Source: an uncultured Pseudothermotoga sp. (lineage in GTDB: Bacteria > Thermotogota > Thermotogae > Thermotogales > DSM-5069). Taken from it: 64,000 bases of DNA. The position numbers and the translations under genes are program-made. The stretch spans positions 118,747-182,746 of the forward strand of contig CALKJI010000009.1 in assembly GCA_937995655.1 (NCBI GenBank). Reading direction: 5' to 3'. Under the pieces are notes generated by a model, which made no database searches, was not told the DNA's origin, and saw nothing but the letters and a program-made list of their open reading frames with translations. Positions 44,575 to 53,834 of this stretch are shown in pieces. Every line of letters starts with the position of its first letter. Within the stretch, counting starts at the first letter, position 1.

Positions 44575-45358
44575 ACTGCCCATGGAAGATTTTCAGTGGT
44601 TTATCAAGGAAGTACACAGGTATTTTGGATTAGATCTGTCTGGCTATAAACCTCATAGGGTTAAACGAAGGATAGAAATACTCATAAAAAAGTACAGATT
44701 ACCTTCCTTTCAAGAGTATCTGAAATTTTTACTTTCCAATCCATCTGCTAAGGAAGAATTCCTTGACAAACTCACAATAAATGTGACGGAGTTCTTCAGA
44801 AACCCTGAAAAATGGTGGGAACTCCGTGATAAGTACCTACCGGAGTTACTTAGTTCGAGTAAAGGCAAGTTTAAAGCATGGAGCGCTGGCTGTGCAAGTG
44901 GTGAGGAACCATATTCCTTGGCCATCTTACTTGAGGAGTTGAAAGCTCCCTTAGGTGCATCCATACTGGCAACAGATCTGGACGAGAGGGCATTGGAAGA
45001 AGCAAAGGAGGGTCTGTATGAACCACGATCCATGGTGAGTACTCCGAAACTCTACCTTGACAAGTACTTTGAATTAGTCGATGGTAGTTACAGAATAAAA
45101 GATTTTGTCAGAAAAAGGGTTGAATTCAGAAAGCACAACATGCTTCAAGATCCTTTTCCAACTTCACTCGATCTGATCATCTGCAGAAATGTAGTGATAT
45201 ATTTTGAAGCAGCCGCGAAGGATCAACTTTATAGGAATTTTGTGAAGGCATTGAGACTTGATGGCGTGTTGTTCGTTGGAAGCACAGAGAGGATTTTCGA
45301 TTACGCTGAAATAGGTTTGAGGATAGCTAGTCCTTTCTTCTATCAAAGGGTGAAATGA
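44543..45358 (+). CDS. cheR: CheR chemotaxis protein methyltransferase
   Basis: Uses S-adenosylmethionine to methylate Glu residues of chemoreceptors, 271 aa. An N-terminal helical domain (about residues 10-75) carries HRVKRRIEILIKK and TINVTEFFRNPEKW; the SAM site is AWSAGCASGEEPYSLAI (about 110-126), with ATDLDERAL and DLIICRNVVIYF. ATG at 44543 has GAAGGAGCGG upstream. It stands apart from any cheB or receptor gene. Confidence 0.93.
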   Translation: MQDFLSQFSGELPMEDFQWFIKEVHRYFGLDLSGYKPHRVKRRIEILIKKYRLPSFQEYLKFLLSNPSAKEEFLDKLTINVTEFFRNPEKWWELRDKYLPELLSSSKGKFKAWSAGCASGEEPYSLAILLEELKAPLGASILATDLDERALEEAKEGLYEPRSMVSTPKLYLDKYFELVDGSYRIKDFVRKRVEFRKHNMLQDPFPTSLDLIICRNVVIYFEAAAKDQLYRNFVKALRLDGVLFVGSTERIFDYAEIGLRIASPFFYQRVK

Positions 45359-45359
45359 C

Positions 45360-45803
45360 GTGTTTTGGGTGGCATTCGTGGTCTTAATAGATCAGTTTTC
45401 AAAGATGATGGTGGAAAAGTTCCTATTCCAACCATTTTTTGTTATCCCAGGCGTCTTATGGTTCACTTATACCAGAAACACCGGCATAGTCTTTGGCTTA
45501 TTTTCCAGAGCACCTTGGGTACTGTGGGTAACCTTTGGTGTGACACTCACACTTTCCTTCGTGTCTCGTTTTGTCAAAGGCTCATCTCTTGCGAAGATTG
45601 GTTTACAAATGATAGTTGGTGGAGCGATTGGAAATATCATCGACAGATTCAGGTTTGGATACGTCGTTGATTTCATCAATTTGAGATATTTCCCTGCTAT
45701 CTTCAATATTGCTGATCTCTTTATAACAGTTGGTGGCGCACTGATATTGCTTAGTTTGGTGATTGGAGAGAAGAGTCTTGGAGATAAAGGTGAGCAAAGG
45801 TGA
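45360..45803 (+). CDS. lspA: Lipoprotein signal peptidase (signal peptidase II)
   Basis: A 147-residue, four-helix membrane protease that cleaves prolipoprotein signal peptides. Both catalytic Asp are seen: the first in IGNIIDRFRFGYVVDFINL and the second in FPAIFNIADLFITVGG; LIDQFSKMM and YTRNTGIVFG are also typical. The start is GTG at 45360, one base after the cheR stop. This is notable because the nearby importers' binding proteins have no lipobox. Confidence 0.95.
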   Translation: MFWVAFVVLIDQFSKMMVEKFLFQPFFVIPGVLWFTYTRNTGIVFGLFSRAPWVLWVTFGVTLTLSFVSRFVKGSSLAKIGLQMIVGGAIGNIIDRFRFGYVVDFINLRYFPAIFNIADLFITVGGALILLSLVIGEKSLGDKGEQR

Positions 45804-46695
45804 GCAGGGACGAAGACTCGATCTTTACCTTTTGCAGAAGATTCCCTCTAAAATATCGAGAAATTTCGTACAGAAAGCCATAAAAACGGGAAAGATAACA
45901 GTCAACGGTAAGCCACAGAAACCGAGCTATCTTGTGAAAGTAAAAGATGTGATAATTGTGCCGGACGCTGAACCCGTCATGACTCCTTCCATTGAACCAG
46001 AGCCAATAGATCTTGAGATACTCTATGAAGACCATGATCTAATCGTGATAAACAAACCCGCTGGCATGATAGTTCATCCCATTCCTTCGCACATGAGCGG
46101 GACAGTTGTAAATGCATTACTCTATCACTGTGAAGACCTTCAAGGAATTGGTGGAGAACTCAGACCTGGTATTGTTCACAGATTAGATAAGGATACATCG
46201 GGAGTCATGGTGGTGGCAAAAAACGATTTGGCTCACAGAATTCTTTCACAACAGTTCAAAGATAGAAAGATTTCCAAATTGTATCTAGCACTGGTTCGAG
46301 GTAGGCTAGATGCACAGCAGGGAGAGATCAAGGTATCTCTGGCACGCCATCCTGTTTTGAGAACAAAGATGTCTGTCAACGATGCCGGTAGGGTCGCAAT
46401 AACATCGTACAGGGTTCTGAAGCATTTTGGTGATATCGCATCTTTGGTTGCAGTCTATCCCAAGACAGGTCGTACTCACCAGATAAGGGTACACATGAAA
46501 TACATTGGTCATCCGATTTTAGGAGATAAACTCTACGGCAACTCTTATGGAGCGTCTCGACAAATGTTGCATGCGGCAAAACTTGGGTTTTACCATCCAA
46601 GAACCGATGAATGGCTTAATTTTGTAGCCCCCATAGCTGATGATTTTAAAAGTCTCATCGTCGAACTGAATTCTCAGGTAGTGAGAAATACATGA
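45778..46695 (+). CDS. RluA-family pseudouridine synthase (RluD-like)
   Basis: Isomerises uridines in rRNA, 305 aa. The N-terminal S4 domain (about 5-75) contains RLDLYLLQKIPSKISRNFVQKAIKTGKITVNGKPQKPSY; the catalytic Asp is in GIVHRLDKDTSGVMVVAKND; PKTGRTHQIRVHMKYIGHPILGD follows. Which uridines it modifies is not known. The start is either TTG 45778 (GGAGAG eight bases upstream) or GTG 45790; TTG 45763 is also open. It overlaps lspA and the dnaE start. Confidence 0.92.
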   Translation: MEIKVSKGEQGRRLDLYLLQKIPSKISRNFVQKAIKTGKITVNGKPQKPSYLVKVKDVIIVPDAEPVMTPSIEPEPIDLEILYEDHDLIVINKPAGMIVHPIPSHMSGTVVNALLYHCEDLQGIGGELRPGIVHRLDKDTSGVMVVAKNDLAHRILSQQFKDRKISKLYLALVRGRLDAQQGEIKVSLARHPVLRTKMSVNDAGRVAITSYRVLKHFGDIASLVAVYPKTGRTHQIRVHMKYIGHPILGDKLYGNSYGASRQMLHAAKLGFYHPRTDEWLNFVAPIADDFKSLIVELNSQVVRNT

Positions 46696-49220
46696 TACCA
46701 GCTATCGTTACTCCGTATTCTTTTGAAGGTTCAATATTAAAAATTGAACAAGCCATAGATAAGGCATACAGTTATGGTCTTAGGTCCTTATTAGTTGCCG
46801 ATCAAAATTTTCACAGTGCTGTGATCTTTAATGATCTTTGTAAAAGAAAAGGATTGATAGCGGTACATGGATTGAAAATCGGCGAAAAAATATTCTACGC
46901 GAGAAATCGCAAGGAATTCGATGAGCTTGTTTATGCATACAACAAGAGAACAGAACCTCAACTGAATTCATTGAATGTGGATTCGGTGAAATTGATTTAT
47001 TATCTTGAGAATTCTCATCGCGAAGCATACGAAACTATGTGTCAATTGCTTTCCGTCCCCAGTAAAGTTGGGTTTTCCTTTGAAGGAAGATTTCAAGATG
47101 TGGCAGCATTGTTCAATTGTGAAATGTACGATCTGCAGGTGAACGTAAAACTGCCCCAGCCACAAAAGCCATGGTTGAGAAAATTCCTCGATGAGGTGGC
47201 ACCAAGGTATAAAGAAAGGTTCAAAAAGGAAGTCGAAGTGATCGAAAAACTTGGTTTTGAGTCATACTTTTACACTGTGAAGAGAATTGTGGATAGTGCA
47301 AAATCTCTGGGTATATATGTCGGACCTGGTCGTGGCAGTGCAGTGGGGTCTGTTGCTTCCTATGTTCTTGGGATTACGAGAATAGATCCATTAGAGTATG
47401 ATCTACTCTTCGAAAGGTTTCTAAACGAGTATCGCCAAGAACCACCAGATATAGACATAGACGTAGAAGATGAAAAACGTAGTTTACTCATTGAGAAGCT
47501 TTCTGAACAGTTCGCCTTCGTCGCACAAATCTCAACCTTTTCAACTTTGTCTCACAAGTTGTTGGGAAATGAATTAAAAAGATTGAGAATAAATTTGAAA
47601 TCAAGAATAATGGACCTGTTAAATGGCTTACCTCTTCACAGAAGCACACATGCAGCCGGTATTGTCATAGCAGATTCAGCCGTGTCCTTACCAATTGTTC
47701 CAGATACAAAGCCATTTTTGCTGGAGTATGACATGGAATCTCTTAATAAAATAGGTGTAACAAAGATAGACATCTTAGGTTTGAAGACTTTGTCTTTGTT
47801 GTATAAATTGAAGAATTTGACAAATCTGAAAGGGATACCGATCGACGACCCTCTGGTTTACAAAGAAATCTCATCGGGCAGGACACATGGTATTTTCCAA
47901 CTGGAACGTCTATCTGCACGAAGCCTTTGTAGACAGGTTAGACCAGGGAATATCAAGGAGCTCTCTGATCTTCTCGCCATGAACAGACCAGGACCATTAC
48001 TTGCCAGATTGAACACTCTCTATGCTGAAAAAAAACGTGGTTGTGGCGAATCAAATCACTTTTTTGAGGAAACCAACGGTGTAATGATATATCAAGAACA
48101 GTTGATGAAAATCGCTATCGATTTTGCTGGTATGACTCCCGCCGAATCAGACCTTTTCAGAAAAGCCGTATCACAGAAAGATAAGATTGCAATGAGAGAC
48201 ATGGCAGAGCAATTCAGACAGAGAGCCATAGAAAAGGGATATGATAAATCATTGATAGAGGAAATAATCAATATCATACTCAAATTTTCTTCCTACTGCT
48301 TCAACAAATCTCATAGCATCGCTTACGCACACATAAGCTATGAACTTGCCTATATAAAACATCACTTTCCTAAAGAGTTTTTCACACTGTATCTCAAAGA
48401 ACATTCCAACGACAAAGATAAGATCTTCTTTTCAGTCCAAGAATTACGTTCACTGGGTTTTCGAATAATCTGCCCATCGATCAATCCAGTTCAATTGAAA
48501 GATGATCAATTCCAAGTACCAATCGAAGTGATAGCAGGTGTAAGTAACTCTGTTGCCAATGCCTGCACCACCAAAGGACCATTTTCAAGCATCGATGACT
48601 TTGCAAGAAAGATTTCTGTACCCATTTCAACACTCCAGAGACTGGTTTTTGCAGGGGCCTTTGATTGTATATATTCTAACCGTGAGGAATCTATAAGGGC
48701 TTTCTATGCATACCAAAAAGGATACGATCCATCCTTAATTGAGATATCTTCCATCTTTGGGACGCACTACGAGGAAAAACCTTTGAAACTGACTTGGAAG
48801 GATATAGCAGTCTTTGAAGAACATGCATATGGATTCCCTATGACTCCTATGAATGTTAATTTCGAAAAATTCTTTGCCCCTTTAACCGAGGTATTCACTC
48901 GTGGAAGGGTTCTACCAGTAGCAGTGATGGTTCATTCGAATCTAGCCAGTGATGGTATTACCATAGTGCGAATGAAAAGCAATTTACCCGATGGGGAATA
49001 TTTATGTATTATGAAACCAGACGGCTCAGTTGGAGCATATCATGATCTGTCAAGAGCAAAGTCAGTCATTTACGAATTAGAAGGCTGTTTTGACCACACT
49101 GATTTTGAGCCTGCTTCAGAAAGAGAGATTGTAAGAGTCAGGCTCCTTGGTAAGAAGGTATACATCAATTCAGCAAGGCCAATGATCGATGGTTACAGCA
49201 TAGATGTCGTGTATGATTGA
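46692..49220 (+). CDS. dnaE: DNA polymerase III alpha subunit, short DnaE form
   Basis: Family C polymerase of 842 aa, the length of the T. maritima DnaE and much shorter than E. coli DnaE (1160). The palm has GPGRGSAVGSVASYVLGI (about 215-232) and PDIDIDVED with the catalytic Asp (about 254-262), followed by FQLERLSARSLCRQV, MNRPGPL and SYCFNKSHSIAYAHISYELAYIKHHFPKEFF. The N-terminal PHP domain keeps the fold but lacks the usual metal-binding His, so proofreading there is unlikely. It probably works beside PolC, encoded elsewhere. ATG overlaps the previous stop by four bases. Confidence 0.95.
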   Translation: MIPAIVTPYSFEGSILKIEQAIDKAYSYGLRSLLVADQNFHSAVIFNDLCKRKGLIAVHGLKIGEKIFYARNRKEFDELVYAYNKRTEPQLNSLNVDSVKLIYYLENSHREAYETMCQLLSVPSKVGFSFEGRFQDVAALFNCEMYDLQVNVKLPQPQKPWLRKFLDEVAPRYKERFKKEVEVIEKLGFESYFYTVKRIVDSAKSLGIYVGPGRGSAVGSVASYVLGITRIDPLEYDLLFERFLNEYRQEPPDIDIDVEDEKRSLLIEKLSEQFAFVAQISTFSTLSHKLLGNELKRLRINLKSRIMDLLNGLPLHRSTHAAGIVIADSAVSLPIVPDTKPFLLEYDMESLNKIGVTKIDILGLKTLSLLYKLKNLTNLKGIPIDDPLVYKEISSGRTHGIFQLERLSARSLCRQVRPGNIKELSDLLAMNRPGPLLARLNTLYAEKKRGCGESNHFFEETNGVMIYQEQLMKIAIDFAGMTPAESDLFRKAVSQKDKIAMRDMAEQFRQRAIEKGYDKSLIEEIINIILKFSSYCFNKSHSIAYAHISYELAYIKHHFPKEFFTLYLKEHSNDKDKIFFSVQELRSLGFRIICPSINPVQLKDDQFQVPIEVIAGVSNSVANACTTKGPFSSIDDFARKISVPISTLQRLVFAGAFDCIYSNREESIRAFYAYQKGYDPSLIEISSIFGTHYEEKPLKLTWKDIAVFEEHAYGFPMTPMNVNFEKFFAPLTEVFTRGRVLPVAVMVHSNLASDGITIVRMKSNLPDGEYLCIMKPDGSVGAYHDLSRAKSVIYELEGCFDHTDFEPASEREIVRVRLLGKKVYINSARPMIDGYSIDVVYD

Positions 49221-49437
49221 GGCTGCAAAAGTGATTTCATAAATCATCTTTAACGAACTATCATCAATCATACTTTCATATTTTCTACCGATAGTTCAAT
49301 CAACAAGATATTCTGACGCTCTAAGAATAAAGAATCATTCCTCTTAACAAAGGCTGTTATTCCCTATGAAGATATCTGTTTTCTCAAAGTTTGCTCTGAA
49401 GAGTCATTCTGTGTTCTAAGATGATGGAAAATGAGAC
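49221..49437. other. Noncoding gap before the nucleoside operon
   Basis: About 217 bases between the dnaE stop and the promoter at 49438. Seen: a small hairpin (GATTT-CAT-AAATC) soon after the stop, and an 8-base perfect inverted repeat (GAACTATC and GATAGTTC about 28 bases apart). No open frame, promoter or known RNA is evident in the rest. Confidence 0.4.
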
Positions 49438-49467
49438 TTGAGCAAAACTATTAAAGCATGGTAGAAT
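49438..49467 (+). promoter_or_regulatory. Promoter of the nucleoside uptake operon
   Basis: TTGAGC (49438-49443), 18-base spacer, TAGAAT (49462-49467), preceded by TGG (extended -10). Transcription would begin near 49474. Confidence 0.6.
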
Positions 49468-49490
49468 TTCAGAGAAACCACAATGTGAAT

Positions 49491-49502
49491 GCAACCGATT
49501 GC
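49491..49502. promoter_or_regulatory. LacI/PurR-like operator candidate
   Basis: GCAACCGATTGC is an imperfect palindrome with the central CG and flanking GCAA/TTGC that LacI-family operators share. It lies about 20 bases inside the predicted transcript, right in front of the GAGGTG ribosome site of the nucleoside hydrolase. A bound repressor here would block elongation of the operon. No LacI-family gene is in the window. Confidence 0.45.
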
Positions 49503-49513
49503 GAGGTGTTATT

Positions 49514-50437
49514 GTGAGAATTATCCTTGACTGTGATCCTGGTCATGATGATGCCTTTGCTATTTTGTTGGCAACGGCTTCCAAAGAGATAGAGTTACTG
49601 GGCGTTACAACCGTTGTAGGAAATTCCTACCTGGAAAATACAACGAAAAATGCGCGAACGGTTTTGGACCTTTTCGATATGGACATTCCCGTCTTTGCTG
49701 GATGTGAAAAGCCACTGATCAGAGATATTATCGTGGCACCAGACATACATGGAAAGTCAGGGCTTGAAGGTGCTCAACTTCCTTCAGCAAAGCGTCCCAT
49801 TGAGAAGGCTCATGCCGTGGATTTCATGGCACAGATGCTCACGAAGTATTCAGATATCATTTTAGTTCCAACAGGTCCTCTAACAAATGTCGCACTCTTT
49901 ATGCTGCGTTATCCACACCTTGTTAAGCACATAAACTCAATAGTCTTGATGGGTGGCGGAATCGCCTTTGGAAATGTTACACCCGTTGCTGAGTTCAATA
50001 TATTTGCCGATCCAGAAGCTGCCAAGATTGTACTCAATTCCAATGTTCCTATTGTAATGGCACCATTAGATGTGACACACCAAGTTGTTGTTACGGAAAA
50101 GGAAATCTCAAAAATGAGGAGATTGGGCTTTAAATTCGATCTTCTCGCAGATCTCTTGGCTTTCTTTAAATCAACGTACAAGAAAGTTTTCAACATCGAT
50201 GGTGTTCCATTGCACGACCCCTGCACTGTGATGTATTTACTGCATCCTGAAATATTTGAAGTCAAAGAATACCATGTTGACGTAGAAACAAGAGGTGAAC
50301 TCACTTACGGTCAAACAGTTGTCGATGTTTGGCGCACTAGCGGTAAGGTCCCCAATGCCAAGGTCATGTTGAAAGCTGATAGCGAAAGATTTTTTGATGT
50401 CTTTTTCGAAAAACTCAGCCAGTTGAAGGGGGTTTGA
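49514..50437 (+). CDS. Nucleoside hydrolase, IunH family
   Basis: Cleaves the glycosidic bond of ribonucleosides with water, giving base and ribose; 307 aa. IILDCDPGHDDAFAILLA (residues 3-20) contains the DxDPGHDD calcium site; also GCEKPLI, LVPTGPLTNVA, IVLMGGGIAFGNVTPVAEFNIFADPEAA and HDPCTVMYLL. GTG at 49514 is used: GAGGTG five bases before; the frame upstream to 49499 has only TTG. First gene of a transport-plus-cleavage operon. Confidence 0.94.
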   Translation: MRIILDCDPGHDDAFAILLATASKEIELLGVTTVVGNSYLENTTKNARTVLDLFDMDIPVFAGCEKPLIRDIIVAPDIHGKSGLEGAQLPSAKRPIEKAHAVDFMAQMLTKYSDIILVPTGPLTNVALFMLRYPHLVKHINSIVLMGGGIAFGNVTPVAEFNIFADPEAAKIVLNSNVPIVMAPLDVTHQVVVTEKEISKMRRLGFKFDLLADLLAFFKSTYKKVFNIDGVPLHDPCTVMYLLHPEIFEVKEYHVDVETRGELTYGQTVVDVWRTSGKVPNAKVMLKADSERFFDVFFEKLSQLKGV

Positions 50438-50440
50438 GCT

Positions 50441-51190
50441 ATGGTAGATCCCAGATATCATATAAAAGTCAATCCCGATGATGTTGGTAAATACGTCATC
50501 GTCGTTGGTGACAGAGGTAGGGTTGAACGTGTGGCAAAATACTTTGAAAATGCTATAAAAGTTGGAGACAATCGTGAATATCTCACCTACACAGGCTACG
50601 TAAAGGGTGAAAAGGTCAGCGTGATGTCAACGGGCATGGGTGCACCGGCTATGGCGATTGGAATAGAAGAGTTGGCTACAACAAATGCGAGAGTTGTGAT
50701 TCGAGTTGGCACAACTGGAGCTCTTCAGAAGATTTGTAAACTTGGTGATAGCATAATAGTCAGCGCGGCAGTTAGATTGGATGGAACAACTGCACAATAT
50801 ATAATGCCTGAGTACCCCGCCGTTGCAGATTTTCAGGTTGTTGATGCATTGGTCAGGGCTGCTCAGCTAGTGGGAAATCCTTTCCATATTGGCACGGTGC
50901 TTTCAACTGATTCATACTATGGAAGGGCTTTCGACCCAGAAAAACACAACTACTTAGAAAGCCAATTAGTGAAAGCTGGTGTCCTTGCTGTTGAAATGGA
51001 GATAGGTGCCCTTTACATAGTTGGTGGGATAAAACGACTTAGGACGGGAGCAGTCTTAACTGTTAGGGAAGAAATGACAGATCAAGGTTACATACAAGCT
51101 GGCGAGAAGTTCGAGAGGGGTCTTGAAAATTCGATAAAAATAGCCATTAGGGCTATCGAAAACCTAATTGAGGGAGGTGTTGGTAGATGA
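50441..51190 (+). CDS. udp: Uridine phosphorylase-like nucleoside phosphorylase
   Basis: A 249-residue PNP/UDP-family enzyme that cleaves nucleosides with phosphate. VVGDRGRVERVAKYF supplies the phosphate-site Arg; STGMGAPAMAIGIEELA and VIRVGTTGALQ, the ribose-binding VEMEIGALY and AVLTV follow. A uridine phosphorylase is favoured but a purine phosphorylase cannot be excluded. Its start is ATG 50441, three bases after the previous stop codon. The stop overlaps the next gene. Confidence 0.88.
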   Translation: MVDPRYHIKVNPDDVGKYVIVVGDRGRVERVAKYFENAIKVGDNREYLTYTGYVKGEKVSVMSTGMGAPAMAIGIEELATTNARVVIRVGTTGALQKICKLGDSIIVSAAVRLDGTTAQYIMPEYPAVADFQVVDALVRAAQLVGNPFHIGTVLSTDSYYGRAFDPEKHNYLESQLVKAGVLAVEMEIGALYIVGGIKRLRTGAVLTVREEMTDQGYIQAGEKFERGLENSIKIAIRAIENLIEGGVGR

Positions 51191-52251
51191 AGAAAGTTTT
51201 GATTTTTCTGATGGTGCTGCTTGTAACCATGAGTTTTGCAAAGCCCTTGAAGGTGGCTTTACTTTTGAACGGTACTCTTGGTGATAAGTCTTTCTTTGAC
51301 TCTGCTGGAAGAGGTTTGGAACTTGCTATCAAACAACTAGGAATTCAAGGTAAGATCATTGAAGCAGGTTACAAACAAGAAAATTGGAGACCTTATCTTG
51401 AAGATCTCTCAGACCAAGATTACGACATAATAATCGTCGGAACGTGGCAGATGCAAGAGATTCTCGAAGAAGTGGCTCCAATGAATCCGAACAAGAAGTA
51501 TTTTATCTTTGACACTTCAGTCAACTACAACAAACCGGGATTGAAGAATGTTTATTCTATACTGTACAAGCAAAACGAAGGTTCTTTCTTGGTGGGAGCT
51601 TTGGCTGCACTCATCACAACATCAAAAATGCCAAAGACTAACCCTGAGCCTATCATAGGTTTTCTCGGTGGTATGGATATTCCCGTGATAAATGACTTTC
51701 TGGTTGGGTACATTGAGGGTGCAAAGTACATAAATCCCAACATAAAGGTTCTTATATCCTACGTTGGGAGCTTCAACGATCCTGCAAAAGGTAAGGAATT
51801 GAGCCTTGCCATGTATCGACAAGGTGCTGATATCATCTTCAATGTCGCTGGAAACACTGGTATAGGCCTGTTAGAAGCAGCCAAAGAAGTAGACCGCTGG
51901 GCAATAGGCGTGGACTCTGATCAAGCTTTGATCTATGAGAGTACAGATATAGAGATAGCTAAGAGGATAGTGACATCGATGATGAAGAATGTTGACCTCT
52001 CTATCTTCAGAGGTATCAAAATGCATATGGAAGGTAGACTGGCTTACGGAAAGGCGGAAGCTCTTGGAATCCTAGAAGGCGGTGTCGGAGTGGCAGATAA
52101 CAAATATTACAGAGAACTGGTACCAGAAGAGTTCCGCAATAAGATCAAAGAAATAGAAGACAAAGTGACAAAAGGAGAAATCAAGGTCAGTACCGTCTTT
52201 GGCATGTCCCAAGACGATCTGAACAAACTGAGAATGAGCGTAAGGCCCTGA
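51187..52251 (+). CDS. BMP/PnrA-family nucleoside-binding protein
   Basis: The receptor of the nucleoside importer, 354 aa. Signal peptide about residues 1-18 (VLIFLMVLLVTMSFA), with no lipobox Cys, unlike the lipoproteins of spirochaetes and Firmicutes. Family motifs include VALLLNGTLGDKSFFDSAGRGLE, YKQNEGSFLVGALAA, IIGFLGGMDIPVINDFLVGYIEGAKY and FNVAGNTGIGLLEAAKE, then AIGVDSDQALIY. Neighbouring hydrolase and phosphorylase genes support a nucleoside ligand. An internal terminator follows. Confidence 0.92.
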   Translation: MKKVLIFLMVLLVTMSFAKPLKVALLLNGTLGDKSFFDSAGRGLELAIKQLGIQGKIIEAGYKQENWRPYLEDLSDQDYDIIIVGTWQMQEILEEVAPMNPNKKYFIFDTSVNYNKPGLKNVYSILYKQNEGSFLVGALAALITTSKMPKTNPEPIIGFLGGMDIPVINDFLVGYIEGAKYINPNIKVLISYVGSFNDPAKGKELSLAMYRQGADIIFNVAGNTGIGLLEAAKEVDRWAIGVDSDQALIYESTDIEIAKRIVTSMMKNVDLSIFRGIKMHMEGRLAYGKAEALGILEGGVGVADNKYYRELVPEEFRNKIKEIEDKVTKGEIKVSTVFGMSQDDLNKLRMSVRP

Positions 52252-52274
52252 GGGAGCTGGTGCTCCCTCCTTTT
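52250..52274 (+). terminator. Partial terminator between binding protein and transporter ATPase
   Basis: GAGGGAGC (52250-52257), loop TGGT, GCTCCCTC (52262-52269), then CTTTT. It begins at the stop codon of the binding-protein gene and should let only part of the transcripts reach the ATPase and permeases. Confidence 0.75.
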
Positions 52275-52286
52275 GGTGGTAATAGA

Positions 52287-53834
52287 ATGAAGGCAATTGA
52301 AGCAATTGATATTACCAAGGTTTATCCAAATGGTGTTGTAGCAAACAAAAATGTGAATATCTCTGTCGAACAGGGTGAAGTTCATGCCATAGTCGGTGAA
52401 AACGGGGCTGGGAAGACCACCTTAATGAAGATCTTTTTTGGTATTGAAAAGCCCACAAGTGGTGAGATAAAGGTTTTTGGTAAACGTGTTCATATAAACT
52501 CGCCAAGGGAAGCAATTGCTCTGGGTATAGGTATGGTGCACCAACATTTTATGCTTGTTCCATCTTTCAGTGCAGCAGAGAATATAATGCTCGGTATAGA
52601 ACCGAGAAAAAGATTCTTTTCCGTCGATTTCAAAAAGATGGAAAGTATCATCGGTGATTACGCAAAACGTTTGAATTTCCAGATCCCGCTTTGGGAAAAA
52701 GTTTTGGATTTACCTGTAGGAGTGAAACAGAGGATAGAGATCTTGAAAGCCCTTGTAAGAGGTGCAAAGATTCTGATACTTGATGAACCATCGTCCGTAT
52801 TGACACCTCAAGAAGTTAATGACTTGTTTGAAGTACTTAAAAGATTGGTTCAGAATGATCTAACAGTCATTTTCATAACTCATAAATTAAACGAAGTCAA
52901 GCAAATAGCTAATAGAATCACAGTTATGCGAAACGCACAAGTTGTTGGAACCTATGAGAACAAAGATGTTACTGAAACTGATATTGTTGAACTGATGATT
53001 GGAAGAAAATTTGAATACGATATAAAAAGGGAGCCAAAGGAACCCGGGGAAATCTTACTCATTGTCAAGAATCTTAATTATTTTCGCGAAGATGGCGCCC
53101 ACATTCTCAAGAACATTTCTTTTTCCCTTAGAGCTGGCGAAATACTTGCCATAGCTGGACTTGAAGGCAACGGACAGAAGGAACTTGTCGAAATCTTGAC
53201 AGGTTTGAGGGAAAAAGCCACAGGTCAGATCTTGCTGAATGGTGATGATATAATGGGCTCACATCCCTGGGAAATAAGACGAGCGGGAGTTTCACACATA
53301 CCTGAGGATAGAGTTGAAGTAGGATGTGCACTTGATCTCTCAATAGCGGAAAATTTGATATCCGATAGATTCCATTTGAACCCCTTTTCTACACGGCTGG
53401 TTTATAAGAAAAAGCACGTGATTGAATTTGCCAAGAAAATGATAAAAGAATTTGACGTTCGAGCCAAAAGTTCAACAACAATGGTAAGGATGCTTTCGGG
53501 TGGAAATATGCAGAAGGTCGTAGTTGCTCGCGAAATGACAAATTCTGCAAAGATAGTTATAGCAAATCAACCAACCCATGGCATAGATGTTGCTTCAAGT
53601 GAATTCATTCGAAAAAAACTGATGCAGATAAGAAATGAAGGAAAGGCAGTTCTTCTAATTTCAACTGATCTACAGGAGGTTCTTCAGATATCCGACAGAA
53701 TACTCGTCCTTTATAAAGGAGAAATAGTGGCGCATTTAAGAAATGAAAACATCACTGAGACAGACCTTGGTTACTACATGCTCGGTGTCAAAAGACAGAG
53801 TGAAGAACAGATAAAGGAGTCTGTTAATCTATGA
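52287..53834 (+). CDS. Nucleoside ABC importer ATPase with two NBDs
   Basis: A 515-residue ATPase with tandem nucleotide-binding domains, as in the BmpA/PnrA and ribose-type importers. First domain: Walker A GENGAGKTT (about 36-44), Walker B LILDEPSSVLTP, ITHKLNEV. Second domain (about residues 255-500): GLEGNGQKELVEILTG, a divergent Walker A; MLSGGNMQKVVVAREM signature; and NQPTHGIDVAS, a divergent Walker B. ATG at 52287 has GGTGGTAATA upstream. The permease starts 4 bases before its stop. Confidence 0.93.
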   Translation: MKAIEAIDITKVYPNGVVANKNVNISVEQGEVHAIVGENGAGKTTLMKIFFGIEKPTSGEIKVFGKRVHINSPREAIALGIGMVHQHFMLVPSFSAAENIMLGIEPRKRFFSVDFKKMESIIGDYAKRLNFQIPLWEKVLDLPVGVKQRIEILKALVRGAKILILDEPSSVLTPQEVNDLFEVLKRLVQNDLTVIFITHKLNEVKQIANRITVMRNAQVVGTYENKDVTETDIVELMIGRKFEYDIKREPKEPGEILLIVKNLNYFREDGAHILKNISFSLRAGEILAIAGLEGNGQKELVEILTGLREKATGQILLNGDDIMGSHPWEIRRAGVSHIPEDRVEVGCALDLSIAENLISDRFHLNPFSTRLVYKKKHVIEFAKKMIKEFDVRAKSSTTMVRMLSGGNMQKVVVAREMTNSAKIVIANQPTHGIDVASSEFIRKKLMQIRNEGKAVLLISTDLQEVLQISDRILVLYKGEIVAHLRNENITETDLGYYMLGVKRQSEEQIKESVNL

